64,000 nt of DNA from Dioscorea cayenensis subsp. rotundata (taxonomy: Eukaryota; Streptophyta; Magnoliopsida; Dioscoreales; Dioscoreaceae). Positions 45,801-58,688 of the stretch are shown here, piece by piece. The position numbers and the translations under genes were made by a program. The notes beneath the pieces are model-generated. The model did not search any database, was not told where the DNA came from, and worked only from the letters and a program-made list of their open reading frames with translations. How positions within the stretch are numbered: position 1 is the first letter of the stretch; the number at the start of each line of letters is the position of its first letter. The DNA is taken from NCBI RefSeq assembly GCF_009730915.1, contig NC_052479.1, positions 806,001-870,000 on the forward strand, written 5' to 3'.

Positions 45801-48800
45801 CTTTATCATATCTGTTTTCAAAGATACAATCTAGATCAAGACGTTTACAACTTGGACAGAGTAATACTTTTAAGTATGAGATCATGCGCTTAAGCTAGGT
45901 AATATTCCAATTATTCAGTTTGCAAGATTCAGGGGCCCAACCTTTAGGAACAATAAATCCACCAAGAAGAAAGATGGCTAACAGTGCCGCAGATCCAAAT
46001 GTATTGGCTACAATCATGTCTCGTGCAACACCAGCCATCATCCTGAAGAGACCTAAAGCCATCTGATGTATAGAAAACATTAACAGCATGAAGCGGAAAA
46101 ACCTGGAAAAAGTAAATTAGTTAGCAGTATATTTTCAATTCCAATAAATAAACAGATTCTTGTAATATGTCAATGCATACCTGCCAACACTAGGGGCCAA
46201 ACCTACACTATAATATACCACACATGACCATACTACAGCTTCAACAATGGAGTAGGGAATGCGCAAAATCCAACTAGGGATGGAAAAGGCCCAAGCAGGA
46301 TAGAAGTAACTGTTTCTTTGCTTATAAAAAACTGGCAGACGAGAAATTGTTATTGGTAGCTCAGTGAGCCCATTGAACATCATGTGCACTAGTCCAAAAA
46401 ACAAACAAGAAAGGTAGAGGTTCCCATTTATCTCATCACCGGGATGGATCCTACTTCGAGGAAATATTGTGCATGTGATAATTCCAATGATTGCTACCTG
46501 CATGAGGGCGAAAAAAGTTCATATTATGCAACAAATGCATACTTGAAACAAACAAAATCATTTAGATTTTTCATTCTATCAATTATGAAAAACTTGATTA
46601 TGTAGGATTATTAATGTGCGCATGTGTAAAGCTGTATAATTTTTAAGTTTCATTTTACAGGAAAAGAAAATTTCAAACAAGCATGTGACAAAATTTTGAC
46701 TAATCATTCCTCAGAGTCAAATATAGTGCCAAAATTTAACAGCCTAGGTGTTGCTTAATGGAATCTCCTCATTTGCCATGGGACAAAAGAAGACAAGAAT
46801 GGAAGTGACGGATATTTTTCTGAAGGATCCACATGATAGATCCCATGTATGTGGTCCGCCTGCTTTAAACAAAATGATGCCATAAATCAGCTTGAAAAAA
46901 ATAAGGCCATTGGGCTGAAATAATGATCATGTTGGTAAAATTCATGCAGATCCATCAAAACTTATGTATGCCTTTGTATATATAAATGGTTAATGAAATC
47001 CATTCTAATTCAAAGCTTAAAACTAAACAGCTAGGCGGAAAGTTGGATAATATGGAAAACATCCTTAAAAAGTAAGGCCTTTCAGCAAGTCAATATCAGA
47101 CAAAAATTTAAGAAGTTGTGCTATGAGATGATAGAGTAGTACTTGGCACGTTCTGAAAATGTATAAAAAGCTATGCCGACCGATTAGAAGAACTTCTCGA
47201 GAAAAGCAAGCCTTAAATAGTTGCCGTTTTGATATAGCAAATTTGGTTCTTGCAAGCGCTGTTGGAAGAAACTCGGCTTCATCAACAGGCGCAGCGAGAT
47301 CAGACTCTATAGATTTTCCAAATCTTGAATTTCTGAATTCCTCGGCGATTTTTGAAGCAGCAAGAAAGACATATGGCTTTGATTGATGGGACCAGTACTG
47401 GCCCTGATCCTTTCTGGAAGTAACCTGAAAGTACAGATAGCAGGCTTAGGCAGTGTAAGTTTAAAACCACCAGTAAATGCTTATGGCTCAAAAAATTCAC
47501 ACCTCTTGAAGAAAATCAGCCAGTCCTTTGCGAGGTGGCAATGAAAAACCTAGCGATTCAAAGAATTCAAGGGCATTTACACAGGGCCCCTGATAAATGA
47601 TATGACCTTCAGATAATAGTATTAGGTCATCAAAAAGGTCAAATGTCTCTGGTGCAGGCTGCAGGAGGGAGATCAGCGTTGTAGCTTCCATTTCATGAAC
47701 AAAATTCCGCATGCACTTCACGATATGATAGGTTGTAGCGCTGTCAAGACCAGTAGATATCTCATCCATGAAAAGAGTTTTTCTTGGCCCAACAATCATT
47801 TCCCCTGGAAAAAATAAATATTCATTGGGACAGTGCTCAAGAAAATCTACGACTTTTTAACACAAAAAAACCATCATTGGGACGTTGGCAGATTTGTTAA
47901 AACACCAAAAGGAATGGTTACCTGTAGTTACTCGTTTTTTCTGACCACCAGAAACACCCCTAACCATATCACTTCCAACCTTAGTATCCGCACATATGTC
48001 AAGGCCCAGCACCTTCAAGATGTAATCTGTGATTAGGCTGTGCTTCCTACCCTCCACAGAACTTGCCTGTTCAATCAAAATGTGCAAGCTTAAGAACTTG
48101 TAGGAATACATAACACATTTACATTCCCACAATAGGGATTTTATGTTTATCAAATGCAAGGAGATGACTTTCAACCTTCATAAACGCATCAATTTCTGGA
48201 TTTGGATGTATTTTCTTTTCCTTCTCAAGCCTTGCCAGACTTTCCAAATCTAAAATGAGAAGCAAAAGAATAGAGTAAAAACAAATTATCATATACGTCA
48301 TTTAATGTATATGAATAATCTAGAGGCAGATACGTATCTGCATCAGTTACATATTATGTAAATATGAATTTGGAGAGAAGTATAAAATCTTGTCACAAGA
48401 TAAAACTCGTAAAGGAAACAAGAACTAGAATTCTCTTCATAGGTAAGCCCTGTCTAAGATTATAATAAATAAGTGGTCAAGTAGGTAACGTAAAAAAACC
48501 TGCAAAGTTACTGCCTGCGCCCTGGCATCTAGCTGCAAAATCTAATGTTTCTCGAACAGTTAGCTCTCCGATATGATTATCTGTCTGGCTGATATATGCA
48601 GATGTTCTATGAACGTAAAATCCATCAAGATCTTGGCCATTGTACCTCACTTGTCCACTTACCTGAGAAAAATAATTCATAGGATATGAACAGAGACCTG
48701 CAAGAGCAGACTGGTGTGTTCCTTGTGACAACAAGGTGCTTTTATACATATTTATGTGTATACATATACGTATGGTGGCTATCTTGGCCGTTTTCAGCAT

Positions 48801-51283
48801 TTATCCTAATTATTAAAGTAAAAAAGATCACAAAATAAGTGGTAAGTGGTAAGTTACTCGAGGAATAGTCGTAGTTGTTGGATATTCAGAGACTCATAAA
48901 ATGGTATAATGTTTCTTTTCTAAGTTCTGTGATCCTAATATGTGGCTGGAGATTAAGTAATAGAATTCTTAATAACAAAATGGTAAAACAAAAACTATAG
49001 AATCAGAGATATGTTAGCACATCAAAGAAACCCAGAACACAAACACTTTCAATTGGATGTCAGGCATACAAGTTTAAGGACATCCAATCCAAGGTCAAAA
49101 CCTAACAAGGAAATTGCACTATAATTATTTTGACTAAAATTGTTTACATTTTTATAGAAAAAAAAAAACTAAACACTGTAGATTGAGATATAAAAAATAT
49201 TTATCAACAAGGATATGAAGAAAAGTGAAATGTTCGCTGCAGACACATTTTGTCATATATTTTGGAATCACATATGAAAATGGGTGTCTCAAAAGTAGTA
49301 GTTCAAGTTCACTTTCAATTTCCTCGTCTTTTTTATCTACTAGCATCCTTATTTTCCATACTTTCAACTACGGTGATTAGATTGAAAGTGGCATATGTAC
49401 TTATGATAAAATAAATTAACTCAAAGGGATGAACATCAAGAAACTACTAAGACCATGCAACACGCATGCACTATTTTGCTCTTTCGGTGTTTAATACAAA
49501 ATGAAGAACAAGAAAGAAAAGGATACCTTCAAGCTGGAATCCAGTTTACCAGATAGAGCCAAAAGCAATGTGGTTTTCCCAGATCCAGGCGGTCCCAACA
49601 GTAAAGTCATTCTGCCAACAAACCATGAAACCAGATATATATATATATATATATATATATGATCTTTAATTCTATACTGGAAAAGCTTAGCAGAAATACA
49701 CCCTTATATATTTGCATATTGAATTTGCTATGACTTCACGACAAAAGGCTGAAACAAATAGTGATAAATAGGAGGATGAATTAGGTTTGGAAATTAAACA
49801 GAACATTTGGTTTACTTTCCTCAAGATAAGCAATGATGCTTTAAGTTTAATTGTTGTAAATCAAATGTAGAAGGAAAAGCAAAAGGAAATACTTCTTTGA
49901 TACCACTCTAGATTGATAGCAATAGTAGCATTTATCAGCATTGCTAGATTTGTTTAATTTTATCCTTCAACTAAGAACAAACGCTTGAATTTAATTTTTG
50001 CAAGTCAAACCACAGGAGAAAAGGAAATAGCTCTTTAATACCACCTTCCAGGTTTCACAGCTCCTCCGACGTTATTCAATATGGTGAGGCAGTGCTTTTT
50101 AGGATGAAGTATCCTCAAGGAGGTGAACAATCTCTGCAATTCATTAAAAGAAGGAAAACAACAAATCAAAAGTGAACAATCAAAATAGTTAGTAATCTCC
50201 GTGAGTAGGTCTTTGATGTTAACTCTTGCAGCAGTAGCTCAAAGGAAAGAAAAGAAGGAACTTGGCTTCAGAAACATGGACAAAGATTGGTTGACGATTG
50301 TGGAGATGGCTTATGCAGAGTGGTTAATAAACAGTCATTTCAACTTGGTATTACCTCAACAGTGTTTAGGACAAAATTGGGGAGAGTAGGCAAAGCTCTG
50401 CGGCCAACATGAACGTTAGCGGAAACAGTAAGGCCCCGGAACCTCACTTCCACCTTGGGCAACTCCAATCCAACCCTGTTTGTTGCAAATAACAGTAAAT
50501 GATATCAAATTGCAGTTAATTCATACAAGAAGCAAGTCAATTAGTCAAGACTCAAGATCATTGCATTCCAAGATATTTAAGAACACAATAAGATGAGACA
50601 ATTATCCTACCTACCAAATAAATAAATAAAGTAATAGCTCCATCCATAACTATGATACTAATCCCATAAACTCATTAGATTAACTAAGCATTGATCGGGC
50701 TATTATTATTCATCAGAGGAAGCAAAGCCCTAAAATCATAAGAACTGGATTGCTAGATAAAAACCATTAATTAAAATGACCATGACGGTGATGAATAGCA
50801 ATGGCAGATTAAAATCATAGACCAGTTGTCCTCATGACTACATTAAAGAGTACAGCGCATCACAAAGCACAAGATTCATGAAGAATATCATAGGGAACTA
50901 AAGGAGTGATTTCAATTCCACAAAGAGCGAGTCAGAGAAGGAAAGCAATTGAGGCACCTGTCGAAGCGTTGTTTGATGCCGGACAAGAGATTGTAGTTGT
51001 CCTGGTCGTTGGTGGCGAGAGCCTTGCGCACAAGCCGCTCTCGACCTTGACGATCGAGCTTGGTGACGTCGATGGTCTCGGGTTCCACGGGGTCGCGGGT
51101 GGAGTTCCGGCGGACGATGGCGTAGTTGAGGCGCTTATGGGAGGGCAGCCGCTCAATGGCGGCCCAAAGGAGCTCATCCTCGTCTTCCTGGACGACCTCG
51201 GCATTCGATGGCCGACCAAAGGGGTCGGATAGACCTTGCTCGACATCGATGTCGAAGAACTCACTGCCGTTCGGAGCGGCCAT
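39889..51283 (-). CDS. ABCG31: Full-size PDR-type ABC transporter, ABCG31-like
   Basis: Twenty-four exons, about 1453 residues: 50958-51283, 50355-50475, 50045-50133, 49527-49611, 48500-48662, 48176-48249, 47922-48066, 47503-47804, 47143-47424, 46181-46497, 45942-46102, 45708-45811, 45457-45616, 45158-45298, 44965-45098, 44546-44878, 44182-44472, 43989-44072, 43022-43155, 42709-42930, 42087-42258, 41918-42005, 40946-41112, 39889-40155. The order NBD-TMD-NBD-TMD is that of plasma-membrane PDR exporters. NBD1 has GPPGSGKT (~185-192), VSGGQKKR (~324) and LFMDE. NBD2 has GASGAGKT (~900-907), LSTEQRKR (~1007) and [12 protein letters not shown]. TMDs include [18 protein letters not shown] and [12 protein letters not shown]. 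The N-terminus ([15 protein letters not shown]) and the end FINYQRR best match ABCG31, which in Arabidopsis has been linked to pollen-coat lipids and ABA export. All introns are GT-AG except intron 16 (GC-AG). The exon 13 acceptor is ambiguous by one codon. Confidence 0.92.
43304..43372 (+). repeat. 35 bp tandem duplication in ABCG31 intron 18
   Basis: The phrase gaattacaaatttccctctc followed by tagaggtcgttt occurs at 43304 and 43339, back to back. Intronic, between exons 18 and 19. Confidence 0.9.
49635..49660. repeat. (AT)n microsatellite in ABCG31 intron 3
   Basis: A 26-base AT dinucleotide run lies just upstream of exon 4 in the direction of transcription. Confidence 0.9.
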
Positions 51284-51351
51284 TGATTTCTAGAACACAA
51301 GATCGAGAGCTCGCTGCCGTTGTCCTTCAGGCACTTGGTTTGGTCTATCCG

Positions 51352-51354
<3 letters not shown>

Positions 51355-51394
<40 letters not shown>
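51355..51394. repeat. (GA)n microsatellite in the ABCG31 5' UTR or promoter
   Basis: A 40-base GA run lies 72 bases upstream of the ABCG31 start codon, read as CT in the direction of transcription. Such tracts are common in plant 5' UTRs and may influence expression. Confidence 0.9.
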
Positions 51395-51397
<3 letters not shown>

Positions 51398-51780
51398 GAA
51401 TAGAAGAACGATGATGATGAGACGGTTATGAATATTAATAAGAGAAACAAGAGAAACAGAAAAGGTCTCCCGCCAACTGGGGAACAGAATCTTACGCATC
51501 TCAAATTACCACAATCTCCTTCAACACTCGTTTTATCTAATTATTTTTTATATTTCTTAACTGATTTGGAATTAAAAATCATTACAAACTCTAAAGATTT
51601 TCTTTTTTTTTTTTAAATTTCTTTCTAATAAATGTGATCTTTATCCTTTTTTTCAAAAAAAAAAAATTTTTGAGGATTGCCGTGTTTTATCCGCTTTATT
51701 CAAAAAGAAAAACTAAAGATTAGAGCCTTTTCTTATATAGGATTAAGATAGAATCATGGGATATTTAAAAAAAAATAGTT
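51395..51780 (-). promoter_or_regulatory. Probable ABCG31 promoter region
   Basis: About 390 bases lie between the GA tract and the SINE, AT-rich with long T runs. No gene was recognised and no certain TATA box assigned. It must hold at least part of the ABCG31 promoter. Confidence 0.35.
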
Positions 51781-51796
51781 TAAATGAATATTACTT

Positions 51797-51980
51797 TTTT
51801 ATAGAAAAGGCGACAAAGTCGCGAAACCTGGGGACGAACACGTGGGAGGAACGCCACCACCGAACCGTCCTCACTCACTGCGAGACGGGGATCGAACTCG
51901 GGGAGCCCACGCCCGACACTCGAGCGAACACCCTCACGCAGTGAGGCCCGACGTCAATGTACTCAAAATGGTCGTTGGCA
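51797..51980 (-). mobile_element. tRNA-derived SINE with 16 bp target duplication
   Basis: A GC-rich 184 bp insert in AT-rich DNA is flanked by perfect copies of taaatgaatattactt at 51781-51796 and 51981-51996. On the minus strand it holds GAGTTCGATCCC, matching the RNA polymerase III B box of tRNA-derived SINEs, preceded by a GGGCCTCACTGCGTGAGG region near an expected A box. It ends in CTATAAAAA next to the duplication. Long duplications of this kind mark LINE-mediated retroposition. No protein is coded. Confidence 0.8.
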
Positions 51981-51996
51981 TAAATGAATATTACTT

Positions 51997-53056
51997 GGTT
52001 TTTTTTTATGAATGTAAGTAACATACATTTGAAATAAATATAAAGTCACTATTAAGTAATATATGAGCTTTTTGTTTATCAGACAGCTTATATTTATCAT
52101 AACAATATTTTATTTTAATATAACTTTATCAGTTCACACATATCTATTTTTCATTATTTTATTTTTATTTTTAACAATAAGTTTGGAATCATTTTATCCC
52201 AAATTCCCCACCTATGGATTAAATTAACATAATTTTTTTATAAAATGAATATTTATGTTTTAAGAGAAGTTTGATCTTTCAACCTTTCCAACCTTTCACT
52301 AGCAAGAGAAACAATTACTATTTTTTTAACATGAAGGTAATATTAAAAAGAATTATTAATCAATCAATCACAAAACTTTAATCTATCATATCATATATAT
52401 ATATATATATATATTTATTATACCATAAATACCCCTAACGTAGCGTGTTCATAGTTCAACACATGTTGGTCACTTTATTTAATTTATCTCGACTTTTCTC
52501 GTTTGGTTTTTGAAATTATCATAAATAATGGATATTATGGTGGTTTATTCAATAGAAATAAGATGATTATTTTTTATACAAACAGCGTGAATTCCGTGAT
52601 TATAGTGACGGAAGGGATAGTATATCCCGTGATAATGAAGTGAAATACAGAGAAACCCTTTCAAGTAACAAGATAAAATCAAATTAATTATGATACCAAA
52701 TCAAAACACTCCTTCCCAAAGGTTTTTTTGAATTCTACCAAAAATTAATGAACCTTCAACGTGCTCCCCATGCAACTACAACCATTCAACTTCTTGATAA
52801 CGAAATCAAACTACCAGCCAAATCACATGAAATGAGAAAGGCACATGCAACGAGATGAGGAAGGCTGTAAACTCGGTCTGTATAAATATATGAGGCCATA
52901 TATATATATGACATGTACAGCGATTAATATACAAACAAAAAAAAGTTAGAAAAGTAGCTCGCCCAGAATATTAGGCTATGTTTCATTGCTGAGAGTGCTC
53001 AAAATCTGATACATTGACCATCACAAAACTCGAGCAAACCATGCAAATGAGCCTTT
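51997..53056. other. Intergenic region between DDB2 3' end and the SINE
   Basis: AT-rich DNA with a TA run near 52391-52412. The right end (about 52860-53056) is probably the DDB2 3' UTR. No gene or element was recognised in the remainder. Confidence 0.5.
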
Positions 53057-56000
53057 TTAACAGACTCCTTTGGATTTCTTGATCTTGCCACTTGTGTAGG
53101 ATTTTTCATATTTTTTGGTTTTGGATGTTTTCCCCTTGAAACCAAGATCAGAATCGTCATCACTGTCAATGCTGCCCTTGCCCTTAGATTTCTTGTCGCC
53201 CATGCGGATGATGAACTCCTTGGCCTTCCTTCCCGGCTGCTCTTGCATGCGTTCAATGTCCTCCTTTGGCCTCCAAATAAACAATGACCTGAAAAGAACA
53301 ACACGACTTCAAAAGATTGTGTGGAACAAACAAATTATAGCCTACAAACTCATTTAAATAGCACATAATTCACAAAGCAAACTGCCAACACAACACCAAC
53401 ACCCATACCTTGAGCTGCCAGTTGCCAAAACATCATCCCGAGGATGTAGCTTGTTTACTGTACTAATTGTTGTTATGTCCGGCTCAATCACCTCCGCAAC
53501 AAGCTTCCCTGAAGCTGTGTCGATGAAATCAATGGGATGTAATGCAACTCCATCGTAGTTCTCACTTATGTACCGACCAACAACAGCTAGTGATTCTGAA
53601 GGATCCTGCAGAAGATTTTCTTCTCGATTACAGAGGAATTAAGGTAATAATCACATCCAAGCAAAAGGCAAAACCCCTTGCTGGATACAGGAACTGAGCG
53701 TTGGACTTAAACAAACAAACACCTTTGGGTCCCACTCTGCTCGGAAAGGAGTCAAATGTCTATTAAAATCTTGACTATGGACAATCTCTCGGCTGGGGGA
53801 TTCCATATTGGTGAAGATGGAATCCCAAACTCGAATTCGGTTGTCAATAGATGTCGTCAAGATTTTGCTTCCAGTTCTTGGTGAAAAGTATGCAGAGTTG
53901 ACAACACGACCATGACGAAGATTATCAAGAGAAGATCCAGCCTCCAAGCGACGGATATCCCAGATCCGAGCCTGAACATCATAAAATACAAAAGTAAAGT
54001 CTCAAAATATTTCAAGATACAGAATCTAGAACATGTGGTTTGAGGGACATATGAGGGAAGAGCAATTTCATCTACATTGGACATAAACATATCAATATAA
54101 ATGCATTGATTTGAGGAACTCACAAAATGGTCATTTCCACAGCTCAGAAGAAGACCTGGTTCAACAGGATTGCAGTTAAGTCCCACGACCTTAGTGCCTT
54201 TTCTATGAATTAGAAATGGTCCTCCAGCTCTTGTCCTTGACCGTGTATCCAAACTTAAAAAGGTATTAATGTAAAAGAAATATTAGACTTATTGTAGAAA
54301 CTAGAAACGGATGGACTCATAAATATTCAGTTGAATGGAAAAACCAAGAAAGATCATTGGATGTTGCCCTCCAAAAGAAAATACTAACACAAATCAATAT
54401 TAGAAATGTAAGGAACAGCATATGGGAGTTTGCTGAAGTATGTACAAAGTCACAGAGATGTGATATTTAATAAAAAGAAGACTATTCTTGCTTTTTCTTG
54501 AAAAGAATCCCGGTGCTATCTCCTCTCTGCATTGAAAGCAATTGCTTTTTTATTAAAAAAATCTATCCATTTCAGAATTGTGTATGCTCACAAACTGCAA
54601 GCAATTAGCATATCTTAGCATGATGCCGATTATATTAAGGAAGAAAAATTAGAAGAATAAGCAATGCATATATAAATAACTCTCACAAGTAAAGACACCC
54701 AAAGTTATCAGCTACAAGCACGAGACCTTTCTCTGTGTTAATATCCATGCCATAAACCATCCGCCATGCTGCTGGGCCCTACAAACCAGGTTTAGATGAG
54801 AGTCAGTACAGTAGTCATGGTGCATCTTCAGCAAATTAAATATGGAAAGTACATAGCCATAAGGAAAGCATGTATTCAATCTTCAAAGCATGGCATGAAA
54901 AGCCTGCACCATCTTAAATCAAATAGAATGAGATGCTTAGTCTGGCAGCTAAAAAAAACATTCGAATCCCATTTGTTTAGAAAATTAAGATAAACGCTTT
55001 ACAAAAGAATACATCGCCGTGGAAACAAAACCAACTCTGCAAAACATTGGTACACTTTGGATAAAGCAATCATTCTTGTCCATTTATTTTAAGTTACATA
55101 TTAAATCTCCTGTATAAAATCCTCTAGTCCCAAACGAAATCTGCTTGAACAGAGACTTATCAAAGTTTAACAGAATTATCAAACGAGAAACTAGAATATC
55201 ACTCATAAGAAGAGGGAAGTATCCTCAATGTCTTAAAATAAATACAGAGCTACACAAAAAATAAATCAACAAACAACATCATAAGGCCATCAAACTTAAT
55301 AACAAACAGGTAAAAACAACAACAAGAACAACAACAATTAGGTATTCAACAAGATATGAGTAGTAACACACTTGAAGAATAAAGAGGTTCCACCATAAAA
55401 GATCATCAAGATCTTTTCCCGTACAAATAGGAAGCTGTATTGGCATTAAGAGAAAACTTGCCAAATGTCATGAATTAAGTGACCATGGGGAAAACTTCCT
55501 AATATCAAGCCTTTGGTATGGAAATGGAAGAACAAAGAAAATAACTGCAACTTAAATCCACATATAATTTTAAGCAAGAATTATGAAGTAATGAATACAC
55601 ATTAGAACCTATGATCTACAACAACACTCACTGACTGCAGTATCACACGCATGGAGATCACAAGAATTCAGTTGCAACGATAAACCAGAATAAAAGCATG
55701 CATGTACAGTTAGTCCTACATAGAGGAAAAATACTTACTATCCAGCCATTTGGATTAAGATCCAACATAACAAATGGGACTCCAGTCTCAAGGTCAGTGC
55801 AACTGACAGTCCCATCTGAGGATGAAGCATACATTGTTCCATCATTATCAGTATTAAACCTGGAAGAAGAAGGATGAACACCATCTACTGCTAATTGAAA
55901 ATCTGATAGTATCAAGCAAGTTTTGAAGAATATCTTACTTGATGTTGTTAACTATGCAGGTGTGTATGGAATTGTAAACTGTCTTCTCATGCAGCTTGCT

Positions 56001-57224
56001 ATAGTCCCAGATTCCAACTTGCCCTTTCTTCTCAAAACGGCACAAAAAAAAAGGCCAGCAGTGAGCAAAGACTAGAAAATGCTCGGTGTAATGTTTCAGA
56101 GGACTAAATGCTCGAGACCTAGATATGAATGTAGAATACCTTATCCCCAGACAAAAGAACACTGTTTTTGGTTGGATGAAACTCCAAGCATGTTACACGC
56201 CTACTATGAAATCTGATAATTCCGCAAGTTAACTGATCAGGGATCACGAATGCTGGTTTGATCTAGAAAACAAACAAGACCCTGTCAATATCATTGGCAG
56301 CATAGTTCAATCAATGGTAAGCCACAAATAAATATATCGATATCACCCTTGCATGCAATAAAAGGATGGCATTCTGAAGACAATGAGCAAGTCTAGTGGC
56401 CTAACTTCCAAAGCATGATTGCAGGCTTTGCAGCAGTAGTATTACAAGGTAAGTTATAAAATCACAGAATACTGAATAGAATGACAAGGGCATTAGAAAT
56501 CACACATATTAAACAGAAGGCTGCTTAAGAAGAAGAGTTGATGAAATCATACCATAGGGATGTTGGGATTGAGCTGGCGCTGGAAAATATAATCCAAAGT
56601 GGTGCTGGTGTTCCTTCGGGGAGCTGGGACAACACCATGTTCCATAGCCACTCGGTGTGGGCACGACATGGTTGTATGGCCTGCAATTGGGAATAAAAAT
56701 GGTATTTTTCTTCCAATCAGGGTAAAGGGTTATCTCATGAAAGACAATCGTGCAGCAAAACAAGATTACCAGGCATCTTGCAAAGGTAGCAGGGCTTCCT
56801 GGGGCAATCGATGTAGGTGGCGCCACTAAAGCCAGCCTCATGGCCCGTTCCCTTGCACACCTGCCAAGCGGCACCATTTCAATCCAATTAAAGGAAAAGA
56901 TAGTCCCCGAAGGAATGATGAAGAAGAAGAAGAAGAAGAAGAAGAAGAAGGAGAAGAAACCTTGCAGATTTTCTTGAGGCTGATGGTGATGCGCGGAGGG
57001 GCATTGCTGGTTGTATTGGGAGGTTCATGGTGAAGTTCCTCCGAGGTAGGCAGTCCATTGGTTCCCATGTCCTCGTCGTCGGAAGAGTCTCCTGCTCCAA
57101 CTTGTTCCTCGTCATCAAAATCAGAGGAAGAAGAGTGGTAGTGGTCGGAGTCGTCGGAGTCCCTTTGGATGAGGATTGGCGCAACACGAGAGGAGGATGC
57201 CTTGGCTCTGGTAAGCGGGGCCAT
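53057..57224 (-). CDS. DDB2: DNA damage-binding protein 2 (WD40, CUL4-DDB1 substrate receptor)
   Basis: Eleven exons with matching phase: 56961-57224, 56770-56860, 56553-56680, 56140-56262, 55939-56027, 55739-55859, 54687-54778, 54124-54253, 53723-53971, 53409-53605, 53057-53288; 571 residues. DDB2 binds UV lesions and links them to DDB1-CUL4 for global-genome nucleotide excision repair in the nucleus. An acidic Ser/Asp N-terminus is followed by [10 protein letters not shown] and a plant-type zinc knuckle CX2CX4HX4C (112-125, [14 protein letters not shown]). WD40 blades follow: [55 protein letters not shown]. The DDB1-contact WDxR motif (WDIR, 350-353) and [13 protein letters not shown] come next. 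The tail is Lys-rich and probably nuclear-localising. The start is ATG 57224; an in-frame GTG upstream is ignored. Exon 5 could start one codon earlier. Confidence 0.92.
56924..56955. repeat. (GAA)n microsatellite in DDB2 intron 1
   Basis: A GAA/TTC triplet run of about 32 bases begins a few bases inside intron 1 from the exon 1 donor, where it forms a TTC-rich pyrimidine tract on the transcribed strand. Confidence 0.9.
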
Positions 57225-57817
57225 TTCTACCAAGGAGGAGCAACGGCCGAGTGGAACAATGACACACAGGCACACAGCCACAGAGATTACTCTCCCCTAC
57301 TAATTAGTAGTAATTAAACCCTACCCTGGTCCCTGGCTGGCAGTTGCCGTCTCCTTCTTCTCGGTGGCCATTTTATTGGGAGATTAGATTAATCCAAGGG
57401 ACGCATTGCATTGCATTAAATTACCTCTGCTTTCTAAATGTGAGCGTCACGATGGCCACATTACTCGCCACGCGACGTGTCATATCCATAGTCTCACATT
57501 TTTTATCCTAATTAACTGTGGTACTGCGGTTTTTTTTTTTTTTTTAAAGAATATTGTAATTTTTTTTTTACAAAATTACCTATTTTTAAAATTATTGATC
57601 AAAATACGCATTTTTTTAAAAAACGGAAAAAAATATTTTTTAAATACTAAAAGGGATGAGCATCTCGAGCTTTCCCTTTTTTAAAATAAAAAAAAGAGCC
57701 ACTAACCCCCATAAACAGGGTAACAACGTTACCCCTTTTTTTTTTTACCATTTTTTTGGTTACTGTTTCATTTCTTTTTTCATATGTAATCCCCACTTCA
57801 TACCTGGAGGACATTTA
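57225..57817. other. DDB2 upstream region
   Basis: This contains the presumed DDB2 promoter and 5' UTR followed by long A/T homopolymer runs. A small palindrome ggtaacaacgttacc lies at about 57719-57733. No gene was recognised. Confidence 0.45.
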
Positions 57818-58685
57818 GGCTGTGTTTGATTAGCAACATGAAAAATAGTTGGAAAAAAAAATTTTTATGGAATATTTTTCCATGAAAAAATTTTACATGG
57901 AAAATAAAAAAATAGTCGTTTGATTGGCATTATTTTCTAGCTAGAAAATCAAAAATTTTCCATAGAAAATTCAGATTTTGTTGTTTGATTGATCTTATTT
58001 TTCACGGAAAATGAAACATTTTTCATGGAAAAACCCTCATTTGTTGTTTGATTGCATCAATTTTCCTTGGAAAAAGTCACATTTTCCATGGAAATTTTTT
58101 AAAAAATCATTAAAATTATAAACAACGCTATGTGGAATTGAATCTTACCATCAACATACCGCGGGATCTGTTCACTGATCTAGATAAATTTATTTAAAGT
58201 ATTATCAAGTTATATAATTTATCTTTTTTAAAAAAATTTAAAAGAAAAGAAAAAACTTTTTTTTTAAATTTTTAAAAGAAAAGTTATTTTAAGTAGAATT
58301 GAATCTTACCATCAAAACATCGCGGGATCTGTTCACTAATCTGGATAAATTTATTTAAAATATTATCAAATTATATAATTTATCTATTTTTTAAAAAAAT
58401 TTGAAAGAAAAGAAAAAACTTTTCTTTTAAATTTAAAAAAAAAGTTATTTTAAATATTTCAATCGCACGTTATTTTTCACATAGCCCCTTACGTTTTCCC
58501 TGAAAAACTTTTCCCAGGGTGGAGACAAGAAAAATTTTCTGCTGATTTGAGAGAAAATAGGGTCACATGACAGAGTTTGTGGAAAAATTTTCCACGGAAA
58601 ATTTTGGCAAACAAACACCCTATTTAGCTGGAAAATGACTCGTAGAAAATTTTTCCAGGGAAAAAAAGGGCAATCAAACATAGCC
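57818..58685. mobile_element. PIF/Harbinger-type MITE, 868 bp, TTA target duplication
   Basis: The ends GGCTGTGTTTGATT and, inverted, GGCTATGTTTGATT form terminal inverted repeats. tta flanks both ends (57815-57817 and 58686-58688), the usual Harbinger target. The body is full of short palindromic ttttccatggaaaa words, and the centre holds a tandem duplication. No transposase. Confidence 0.8.
58131..58452 (+). repeat. 161 bp tandem duplication inside the MITE
   Basis: Two units share gaattgaatcttaccatcaa, cgcgggatctgttcact, gataaatttatttaaa and an A-rich tail, with period about 161. The duplication lies in the element centre and explains its large size for a MITE. Confidence 0.85.
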
Positions 58686-58688
58686 TTA

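Noticed and set aside
51820..51950. tRNA gene suggested by a B box
   Set aside because: No cloverleaf or anticodon arm can be folded, and the flanking 16 bp duplication shows a SINE.
33592..57224. Functional cluster of UV-response genes (RUS5 and DDB2)
   Set aside because: The names share UV, but RUS5 is not a repair gene, the unrelated ABCG31 lies between them, and nothing suggests co-regulation. Treated as coincidence.
56838..57281. DDB2 N-terminus extended to 57281
   Set aside because: The first codon is GTG; the in-frame ATG at 57224 starts the conserved protein. The Ser run at the end is the GAA/TTC microsatellite in intron 1.
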